Origin: Alphaproteobacteria bacterium TMED109
GTDB lineage: Bacteria; Pseudomonadota; Alphaproteobacteria; TMED109
Reading direction: 5' to 3'
Assembly: GCA_002171375.1 (NCBI GenBank)
Contig: NHFK01000034.1
Coordinates: 10,836-17,925, forward strand
Length of the DNA: 7,090 bases
Under the pieces are notes generated by a model that had not been told where the DNA came from, did not search any database, and worked only from the letters and a program-made list of their open reading frames with translations. A program made the position numbers and the translations under genes. Of the stretch, positions 1-6,019 are shown piece by piece. The first letter of the stretch is position 1, and the number at the start of each line of letters is the position of its first letter.

Positions 1-660
1 CAGCGATTTAATAAAAAATTTTCTAATATAACTGCAGATAATTTTATTAAAATAGTTTTATCTGAAGCTTTAAGGGCTAGACATATTGTAATAGGAGATG
101 ATTTTCGTTTTGGAAATAAAAGAAAAGGAGACGTAGATTACCTTAAATCACAAGAGAATATAAATAATTTTAAAGTACATATTATTAAAGAAATATCTAG
201 TGAAAATATTAGATGTTCATCCAGTCTCATAAGAGAAATGATTCTTAAAGGTAAAATGCTAGAAGTTAAAAAAGTATTGGGGCGTTTTCATGAAATAGAA
301 GGTAAAGTTGTAAAGGGGGAACAATTAGGAAGAAAATTAGGTTTTCCTACTGCTAATGTGCATTATATAAATACAATTATTCCATGTGATGGGGTGTATG
401 CTGGTTGGGTAAAATTTAATAGTAAAACTTATATGTGTGCAATATCTACAGGTTGTAGGCCACAATTTAAAGGAGAGAAAAGGTTTTTAGAGGCATATAT
501 TCTAAATTTTAGTGGAGATATTTACGGAACACGTATAAAAGTTTTATTGGTAAAGAAAATTCGTAATGAGGAAGTGTTCTCTAATATAGAGAATCTTAAA
601 AAACAAATGAGTAAAGATTGTAAGGAAGTTATAAAAATATTAGAAGAAAACAAAATTTAA
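1..660 (+). CDS. ribF: Bifunctional riboflavin kinase/FAD synthetase RibF, 5'-truncated by window
   Basis: RibF phosphorylates riboflavin to FMN and adenylates FMN to FAD in the cytoplasm. Frame 1 is open from the first base to TAA at 658-660, giving 219 residues. Family length is about 310, so roughly 90 N-terminal residues lie outside the window, including the first nucleotide-binding motif. The ATG at 238 is internal, because homology continues upstream of it. The adenylyltransferase half is seen as GDDFRFG (residues 32-38) and an SSSLIRE stretch (73-79) matching the family SSTxIR motif. The kinase half carries GFPTAN (114-119), the ATP/Mg motif, then PCDGVYAG (128-135) and a conserved Glu in FLEAYIL (residue 164, nt 490-492), the expected catalytic base. 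The usual NIGxxPTF segment reads STGCRPQF, a divergent form. It lies 28 nt upstream of ileS, a common neighbour in proteobacteria. Identity is secure; only completeness is in doubt. Confidence 0.96.
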   Translation, partial: QRFNKKFSNITADNFIKIVLSEALRARHIVIGDDFRFGNKRKGDVDYLKSQENINNFKVHIIKEISSENIRCSSSLIREMILKGKMLEVKKVLGRFHEIEGKVVKGEQLGRKLGFPTANVHYINTIIPCDGVYAGWVKFNSKTYMCAISTGCRPQFKGEKRFLEAYILNFSGDIYGTRIKVLLVKKIRNEEVFSNIENLKKQMSKDCKEVIKILEENKI

Positions 661-676
661 TATTTTTAAGCACAAT

Positions 677-681
677 AAGGA
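677..681 (+). promoter_or_regulatory. Ribosome binding site of ileS
   Basis: AAGGA ends 7 nt before the ATG at 689, a normal Shine-Dalgarno spacing. It lies in the 28-nt gap after ribF, the longest spacer in the window. That gap is too short for a convincing promoter and contains no hairpin with a T-run, so read-through from ribF is likely. Confidence 0.7.
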
Positions 682-688
682 AAATTGA

Positions 689-3481
689 ATGGATTATAAG
701 GATACAGTATTTTTACCTAAGTCAAGTTTTGGAATGCGTGGAGGTTTACCTCAGCGCGAGCCTGAAATGATTGATAGATGGAATAAAATTAATTTATGGG
801 GTCAATTAAGAGAAATATCTAAGGATAAAGAAAAGTTTATACTTCATGATGGTCCTCCTTATGCAAATGGCCCAATTCATATAGGCACCTCTATGAATAA
901 GATTTTAAAAGACATCATAAATAGAAGTAAACAGATGAGTGGTTATAACTCTCATTATATTCCTGGTTGGGATTGTCATGGCTTACCTATAGAGTGGCAA
1001 GTAGAACAGAATTATAAAAAAAAAGGGATTAATAAAGAAGAAATTCCGATTGCTGATTTTAGAGCAGAATGTAGAAGTTTTGCAGATAAATGGATTGGCG
1101 CCCAAATGGATGATTTTAAAAGATTATTTGTTTTAGCAGATTGGGATGATAAATATTTAACGATGAGTTTTGATGCCGAAGCACAAATTGTTAGAGAAAT
1201 TGGCAAATTTATTGAAAATGGTAGTTTATATAAAGGTTCTAAACCTGTTATGTGGTCTCCCGTAGAAAAAACGGCTTTAGCTGAGGCAGAAGTTGAATAC
1301 AAAGATATAGAGTCTACTGCAATAACTGTAGGATTTAAAGTATCAATAACTGAAGAGGAGATATTGCAGGAAGCTTATATTCCTATTTGGACAACCACAC
1401 CTTGGACAATTCCGGCAAATAGAGCAATTGCTTATGGTAAAGAACTAGATTATATACTTATAAAGATTAAAAATAATAATGATAATAATCAAATTAAGAT
1501 TGGGCAAAAAATTTTATTAGCCAAAGAAAGACTAGATAAATTTTTATTAGACACAAATATTACAGAATATGATTTGATATCAGAAATAAAAGGTGATTTT
1601 CTTGCAGGAACTATATGTAAGCATCCATTATATAAAGAAGGCTATTCTTTTGAAGTACCTTTACTAGAGGGAGATTTTGTTTCTACAGAACAAGGTACAG
1701 GCTTTGTTCATATTGCACCTGGTCATGGAGAAGATGATTTTGAATTAGGTCAAAAATATGGAATTCCAGTTCCTGATGTAGTAGAAGATGGAGGAACATA
1801 TTTTCCTAATATTCCATTATTTGCAGGAGTTCATGTGTTTAAAGCTTTAGAGCCCGTTTGCGAGGCTTTAGAAAAGAATTTTTCTTTATTTGCTTCAGAA
1901 AAATATATACATAGCTATCCTCACTCTTGGAGATCTAAAAAACCAATAATTTATAGAGCTACACAGCAATGGTTTATATCAATGGAGAAGAACGATTTAA
2001 AAAAAATTGCTTTAGAATCTATTGATAATACTATTTGGGTACCTTCTGTTTCTAAAAATAGAATTAAATCTATGGTTAAGGATCGGCCAGATTGGTGTGT
2101 ATCTAGGCAGAGAGTTTGGGGCGTTCCTATTACCGTTTTTTTAAATAAAAATACAGGAGAAATATTAAGAGATCCTGAAGTAATAGATAAAATTGCTCAA
2201 GCAGTAGAGGAAAAAGGAGCAGATGCTTGGTTTACTGAAGATCCTCAAAAATTTTTAGGAGATAAATATGATGCGAAGCAATATATGGCTGTCCAAGATA
2301 TTTTAGATGTATGGTTTGATTCAGGCTCTACTCATTCTTTTGTTTTAAACAGAAATAAACAGAAATGGCCTGCTGATTTATATTTGGAAGGTTCGGATCA
2401 ACATAGAGGATGGTTCCAATCTTCGTTATTAGAATCATGTGGTACCAGAGGAAGAGCACCATTTGAAGCAGTACTAACTCATGGTTTCGTGCTTGATGGT
2501 CAAGGGCGAAAAATGTCTAAAAGTATAGGTAATGTGGTTTCACCTCAAGAAGTTATAAAACAATCAGGTGCAGATATATTAAGACTTTGGGTTGCTATGA
2601 CTGATATCACTGAGGATGTAAGGATTAGTCCAGAAGTTTTAAAAGGAGTAAGCGAATCTTATAGACGACTTAGAAATACTATTAGATTTACTATAGGTGC
2701 ATTAAATGATTTTGATGAATCTGAGTCTATAGATGTAGATTTAATGCCAGAATTAGAGAGATGGGTTTTACATAGATTAAAAGAATTAGATTTATTATTA
2801 AAAAAATCTGTTACAAATTATACATTTCAAACCTTTTATAGTGAATTACATACTTTTTGTTCTTCAGACTTATCAGCTTTTTATTTTGATATAAGAAAAG
2901 ATTCTCTTTATTGTGATGATTTTAATGACATTAAAAGAAGATCAAGTAGAACTGTTCTTTATGAAGTATTTAAATGCTTAACTACCTGGTTAGCCCCTGT
3001 TATTTGTTATACTGCAGAGGAAGCATGGTTAGCTCATACAGGATCAGACAATGAAGATAGTATCCATTTGAAACAGTTTCCAAATATTTCAGAAAAATGG
3101 TTAGATGATGACTTAAATAAAAAATGGGTTGATATTAGAAAAATAAGAAGAATTATTAATGGTGCTTTAGAATTAGCAAGGCAAGATAAGATAATAGGAT
3201 CAAGTCTAGATTCTGAAATTAAATTATATGTTCAAGATAATGAATATATTTCTTTGATTGAATCAATTGATATTAATGAAATAGCTATTGTTTCAAAATA
3301 TGAGATTATTGAAGGAAGTAATATTCAAGGCTCATATAAAGAAGATAGTTTAAAAGGCTTGGAAATAGTGGTCTCTAAAGCAAAAGGAAATAAATGTGTG
3401 AGATGCTGGAAAATTTTTGATAATTTTGCTTATTCTTCAGAAGACCCTTTATGTGAAAGGTGTACAAACGTAGTAAAATAG
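689..3481 (+). CDS. ileS: Isoleucyl-tRNA synthetase
   Basis: Class Ia cytoplasmic aminoacyl-tRNA synthetase that activates isoleucine with ATP, charges tRNA-Ile and edits mischarged valine. At 930 aa it matches the bacterial zinc-containing form (E. coli about 938). The N-terminus MDYKDT...LPK and LPQREP is the family's usual start and supports the ATG, which has a good RBS. The HIGH box appears as HIGT (residues 64-67) after GPPYANGPI. The CP1 editing domain shows WTTTPWT (234-240) and GTGFVHIAPGHGEDD (336-350). The catalytic core continues with DVWFDSGSTH and EGSDQHRGWFQSS, followed by KMSKS (608-612) and the anticodon-binding domain. The C-terminus has a Cys4 zinc site, C903, C906, C922 and C925, in CVRC...CERC. 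The only notable deviation is Thr in place of the last His of HIGH. The gene stops 2 nt before the lspA ATG. Confidence 0.98.
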   Translation: MDYKDTVFLPKSSFGMRGGLPQREPEMIDRWNKINLWGQLREISKDKEKFILHDGPPYANGPIHIGTSMNKILKDIINRSKQMSGYNSHYIPGWDCHGLPIEWQVEQNYKKKGINKEEIPIADFRAECRSFADKWIGAQMDDFKRLFVLADWDDKYLTMSFDAEAQIVREIGKFIENGSLYKGSKPVMWSPVEKTALAEAEVEYKDIESTAITVGFKVSITEEEILQEAYIPIWTTTPWTIPANRAIAYGKELDYILIKIKNNNDNNQIKIGQKILLAKERLDKFLLDTNITEYDLISEIKGDFLAGTICKHPLYKEGYSFEVPLLEGDFVSTEQGTGFVHIAPGHGEDDFELGQKYGIPVPDVVEDGGTYFPNIPLFAGVHVFKALEPVCEALEKNFSLFASEKYIHSYPHSWRSKKPIIYRATQQWFISMEKNDLKKIALESIDNTIWVPSVSKNRIKSMVKDRPDWCVSRQRVWGVPITVFLNKNTGEILRDPEVIDKIAQAVEEKGADAWFTEDPQKFLGDKYDAKQYMAVQDILDVWFDSGSTHSFVLNRNKQKWPADLYLEGSDQHRGWFQSSLLESCGTRGRAPFEAVLTHGFVLDGQGRKMSKSIGNVVSPQEVIKQSGADILRLWVAMTDITEDVRISPEVLKGVSESYRRLRNTIRFTIGALNDFDESESIDVDLMPELERWVLHRLKELDLLLKKSVTNYTFQTFYSELHTFCSSDLSAFYFDIRKDSLYCDDFNDIKRRSSRTVLYEVFKCLTTWLAPVICYTAEEAWLAHTGSDNEDSIHLKQFPNISEKWLDDDLNKKWVDIRKIRRIINGALELARQDKIIGSSLDSEIKLYVQDNEYISLIESIDINEIAIVSKYEIIEGSNIQGSYKEDSLKGLEIVVSKAKGNKCVRCWKIFDNFAYSSEDPLCERCTNVVK

Positions 3482-3483
3482 AA

Positions 3484-3960
3484 ATGAAAAAAAATATTTA
3501 TTTTTTAATATTAATGCTGGTTATTATTTTACTTGATCAAATTTCTAAGGTAAAAGTTTTGGGTTATATGTTAACTCATTCTGAAGAATTAGTTTTACTA
3601 CCATTTTTAAATTTTACTTTAGTCTTTAATTCAGGAGTTGCCTTTGGAATATTTAGAGATTTTGGTCAATTAGTCCCTCATATATTTTCATTTATAGGGG
3701 TAGTATTTGGATTAGGATTAATATCATGGGCAATATTTAATAATAAACACCATCTTGCAATGACTTTAATTTCTGCTGGAGCATTAGGAAATGCTATAGA
3801 TAGAATAAGGTTAGGGGTTGTTATTGATTTTATTGATGTTTATTGGAAAAATTTACATTGGCCAGCATTTAATATTGCTGATATTAGTATATGTATAGGA
3901 GCTTGTATTTTTTTATATAATGAATTTAATGAAGGTAAAAAAAGAAAGGTTTTAAAGTGA
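3484..3960 (+). CDS. lspA: Prolipoprotein signal peptidase (signal peptidase II)
   Basis: Inner-membrane aspartyl protease that cleaves the signal peptide of diacylglyceryl-modified prolipoproteins before the lipidated Cys. The predicted product is 158 aa, a normal length. The ATG at 3484 is chosen because it places MKKN directly before the first membrane helix, which ends in the family motif DQISK (residues 18-22). An in-frame GTG at 3460 would add eight residues overlapping the ileS zinc-finger codons and is less likely. Conserved features are FNSGVAFGIF (48-57), GNAIDR, VIDFIDVYW with catalytic Asp115, and FNIADISI with catalytic Asp133; this spacing fits the known Asp pair of the family. 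Four hydrophobic segments are visible, around residues 4-17, 62-84, 88-104 and 131-148. No strong RBS precedes the ATG, so translation probably continues from ileS 2 nt upstream. The 3' end overlaps the next lipoprotein gene by 4 nt. Confidence 0.96.
   Translation: MKKNIYFLILMLVIILLDQISKVKVLGYMLTHSEELVLLPFLNFTLVFNSGVAFGIFRDFGQLVPHIFSFIGVVFGLGLISWAIFNNKHHLAMTLISAGALGNAIDRIRLGVVIDFIDVYWKNLHWPAFNIADISICIGACIFLYNEFNEGKKRKVLK
3945..3949 (+). promoter_or_regulatory. Ribosome binding site supporting the GTG start of the lipoprotein gene
   Basis: AAAGG inside the last lspA codons sits 7 nt before GTG at 3957. It decides the start: no ATG is available near the beginning of this frame, and the GTG leads straight into a well-formed lipoprotein signal peptide. 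The GTGA overlap with the lspA stop suggests translational coupling. Confidence 0.6.
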
Positions 3961-4028
3961 AAAGCACAAACTATAAATTATTTTTTAAAACTATATTAGT
4001 TGTTAATTTTTTATTTCTATATAGTTGT
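3957..4028 (+). other. Lipoprotein signal peptide with lipobox
   Basis: Residues 1-24: Lys at positions 2, 7 and 11, a hydrophobic core rich in Leu, Phe and Val (12-21), then LYSC ending at the Cys codon 4026-4028. Leu at -3 and Ser at -1 are canonical; Tyr at -2 is unusual but tolerated. The mature protein would begin CGGV. Confidence 0.8.
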
Positions 4029-4772
4029 GGAGGTGTAAAAGAAAATATAGGCTTAATAAAAAAATCTCCTGATGAATTTCAAGTATATGAAAAAAAACCT
4101 TTATCAGTTCCTCCTACTTTTGAATTAAGACCTCCTCTAGATTCTGAATTAGCAACAGAAGATTCAGACTCAGATAATGTTATTTTTAGAGAAGAGGTAA
4201 ATACTGATGAATCATTAACAATAGGGGATGAAGTTTTATTAATCTCAATAGGAGAGAAAGACACTGAAAAAGATATAAGAAAAGTCATTAATAATGAAAA
4301 CTCTATAAGTGAAGTTAAAAAGCCACTTTTAGATAAAATATTAGATTTTGAACCTATATTTGAAGGAGAGAAAAAAGAAAGTACAATTAATGCTGAGGAA
4401 GAGAAAAAAAGAATTGAAGATTTAAAATCTGAATTAAAAGAAATAAAAAATAATTTAAAAGAAGATAATAATGTTCAAGAAGCTAAAAAAAATATTGAAG
4501 AAGTTAGACCAAATAATTCTTCTAAACAAGAAGATGAGGATAAATCATTTCTAGATGAGATTTTTGATTTTGATTTATTTAGTTCGGATAATGATGAACT
4601 AGAGTCTAAAAATCAAAGAGATAAAACTTTCTGGAACAAAAAAAAAGATAAAAATATTAATAATAAAAAAGAAGTAGTTTCAAGTGATAGAAAAGAAAGA
4701 ATTGATTCTTCAAGGGAAGAAGATAAAATAATAGATGCAATAATTTCTGAAAAAGAGGGAAGTATAGATTAA
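3957..4772 (+). CDS. DUF3035/BamF-like outer-membrane lipoprotein
   Basis: Probable lipoprotein of the alphaproteobacterial DUF3035 family, whose Caulobacter member BamF belongs to the outer-membrane protein assembly (BAM) complex. Seen directly: 271 aa with basic N-terminus, hydrophobic core and lipobox LYSC with Cys24 as acceptor. Next comes KSPDEFQVYEKKPLSV (36-51) then PPTFELRPP (52-60), resembling the DUF3035 signature (PDEFxVxxxxPLxxPPxFxLRPP). A second family-like block is GDEVLLISIG (90-99), DIRKVINNEN (106-115) and LLDKILDFE (124-132). From about residue 137 on, the protein is rich in Lys, Glu, Asp and Asn, with a probable coiled coil around 146-184 and another FLDEIFDFD (198-206). 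Ser at mature +3 and Gly at +2 do not form the classic Asp+2 inner-membrane retention signal. Position after lspA matches the family's usual context. Family assignment is from memory of motifs; the BAM role is inferred. The charged C-terminal half is unlike what I recall of typical members. Confidence 0.75.
   Translation: MKSTNYKLFFKTILVVNFLFLYSCGGVKENIGLIKKSPDEFQVYEKKPLSVPPTFELRPPLDSELATEDSDSDNVIFREEVNTDESLTIGDEVLLISIGEKDTEKDIRKVINNENSISEVKKPLLDKILDFEPIFEGEKKESTINAEEEKKRIEDLKSELKEIKNNLKEDNNVQEAKKNIEEVRPNNSSKQEDEDKSFLDEIFDFDLFSSDNDELESKNQRDKTFWNKKKDKNINNKKEVVSSDRKERIDSSREEDKIIDAIISEKEGSID
4326..4352 (+). repeat. Protein-level motif copy 1 (LLDKILDFE) in the lipoprotein
   Basis: Residues 124-132 match a second copy at 198-206 (nt 4548-4574, FLDEIFDFD). 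Both have the pattern [LF]-L-D-x-I-x-D-F-[DE] and lie in charged, probably unstructured sequence. Copy 1 lies where DUF3035 proteins have a conserved hydrophobic motif near the end of the domain. Copy 2 falls in the extended tail. Similarity is at protein level only. Confidence 0.5.
4548..4574 (+). repeat. Protein-level motif copy 2 (FLDEIFDFD) in the lipoprotein
   Basis: Residues 198-206, the partner of the motif at nt 4326-4352. It is followed by LFSSDND and then a Lys/Asn-rich tail. It could be a duplicated short binding motif, or chance in low-complexity acidic sequence. Confidence 0.45.
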
Positions 4773-4777
4773 TAAAA

Positions 4778-6019
4778 ATGGCTCAAAAAGAAAATTATAT
4801 TTTTAATTCTGCTAATTGGGAAATTGACAATGAGTTGTTAAATAAAACTAATGATATACTTTTTAAATTTAGAAATGATATTAAATCCAATAAAATACCA
4901 ATATTTTCTTTAATTAATTCAGACGAAGATATTGAAGAAATTATACGAAATGTAAAATATTTTACTTTCAATAATAAATTAACTGACTTTATTTTAATAG
5001 GAACTGGAGGTTCTAGTCTAGGAGCTGAGGCTTTAATTCAAGCAAATTTAAATAATCCTACAAATAACAAAATAAATTTTCACGTATTAAATACACTGGA
5101 TTCAAATTCGGTATCTAAAGTATTAGATACTATAAACCCTAAAACTTCAAAATTTCTTGCAATTTCTAAATCAGGCAAAACCACAGAAACAGTAGCTTTG
5201 TTATTAGTGGTTATTAACTGGCTATCCTCGAATAGTATTAAAATTGAAAACGCTGGTATGGTTATGTGTGAAGATATAAATAATCATGCAAACGACCTTA
5301 TGAAAATTGTTAATCAATATGGCTTAAAAGTTATTGAGCATGAAAATATTGGAGGGCGTTTTTCTGTTCTTTCTTCTACTGGCTTATTACCTGCAGCCAT
5401 AATGGGAATTGACCCTTATTCTATAAGAAATGCTGCTAGAAGATCATTAAGAAATATCTTTGAAAATACCTCATTTATATTAAGCTCTTCAGTTTTCTCT
5501 AGGGTTAATAATATGGGTGGAAAATTAAACTGTATTATTCATTATGGAGATGCTTTGGCTTCTTTTGTTAGTTGGTATAAACAATTATGGAATGAATCAT
5601 TAGGAAAAGCTTCTAAAGGGTCTTTTTTATTAACTGGTAAAGGAAGTATAGATCAACATAGTCAATTACAGATGTGGCTAGATGGACCAAATATTGCAAA
5701 TTATACTTTTATTAAGGTAGAGAAAAGTGAAGGTTATAAAATATTATCAGATGATAAAGAACTTTTATTATCAGGACTAACACTTGAAACGCTACAGAAT
5801 ATTATGGCAGATTCTACTTATACTGCATTAAAAGATAATAATAGGTCTGTAAGAATGATTAGTATTTCAGAAATTACAGTTGAGAGTGTTGTTGAATTAA
5901 TGGTTAAACTTATTTTAGAAGTTTTAGTTGTCGCAGAATTAACTGATGTGGATCCCTATACCCAAAATGCAGTTGAAAAAATTAAAATTAATATATCTAA
6001 AAGATTAAAAAATATATGA
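4778..6019 (+). CDS. pgi: Glucose-6-phosphate isomerase (short type)
   Basis: Cytoplasmic isomerase interconverting glucose-6-phosphate and fructose-6-phosphate in glycolysis and gluconeogenesis. It has two SIS-type sugar-phosphate domains. The length of 413 aa fits the shorter bacterial PGI group rather than the roughly 550-aa E. coli type. Visible motifs are GTGGSSLG (residues 75-82) and the phosphate-binding SKSGKTTET (130-138). The PGI signature region ENIGGRFS (189-196) follows, then WNESLGK with Glu273, IDQHSQLQMW with His294, and QNAVEKIK (396-403), which aligns with family QPGVELGK so that Lys403 is the expected catalytic Lys. Glu, His and Lys catalytic positions are therefore all present, although the QPG element has become QNA. 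The ATG is 5 nt after the lipoprotein stop. A GAGGGA at 4755-4760 is 17 nt upstream, too distant for a normal RBS, so reinitiation is likely. The 3' end overlaps mutL. Confidence 0.95.
   Translation: MAQKENYIFNSANWEIDNELLNKTNDILFKFRNDIKSNKIPIFSLINSDEDIEEIIRNVKYFTFNNKLTDFILIGTGGSSLGAEALIQANLNNPTNNKINFHVLNTLDSNSVSKVLDTINPKTSKFLAISKSGKTTETVALLLVVINWLSSNSIKIENAGMVMCEDINNHANDLMKIVNQYGLKVIEHENIGGRFSVLSSTGLLPAAIMGIDPYSIRNAARRSLRNIFENTSFILSSSVFSRVNNMGGKLNCIIHYGDALASFVSWYKQLWNESLGKASKGSFLLTGKGSIDQHSQLQMWLDGPNIANYTFIKVEKSEGYKILSDDKELLLSGLTLETLQNIMADSTYTALKDNNRSVRMISISEITVESVVELMVKLILEVLVVAELTDVDPYTQNAVEKIKINISKRLKNI

Noticed and set aside
238..660. Separate monofunctional riboflavin kinase starting at ATG 238
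   Set aside because: The same frame upstream encodes clear FAD-synthetase motifs (GDDFRFG, SSSLIRE) without a stop, so this is the C-terminal part of bifunctional RibF.
661..688. Promoter or terminator between ribF and ileS
   Set aside because: Only 28 nt, without inverted repeat or spaced promoter boxes; AT-richness alone makes TATAAT-like strings uninformative here.
1012..1302. Open frame of 96 codons on the minus strand
   Set aside because: It lies entirely within strongly supported ileS codons, has no RBS and encodes a composition typical of an antisense shadow.
3460..3483. GTG at 3460 as the lspA start
   Set aside because: It would add eight polar residues overlapping the ileS zinc-site codons with no good RBS; ATG 3484 gives the standard LspA N-terminus.
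4079..4288. Minus-strand open frame of 69 codons
   Set aside because: It is antisense to the lipoprotein's conserved PDEF/LRPP block; its Ser-rich product mirrors acidic codons on the plus strand.
4600..4772. Possible frameshift or pseudogene in the Lys/Asn-rich lipoprotein tail
   Set aside because: The composition shift begins gradually from about residue 137, the frame stays open, and the downstream pgi start is only 5 nt after the stop, consistent with an intact gene.
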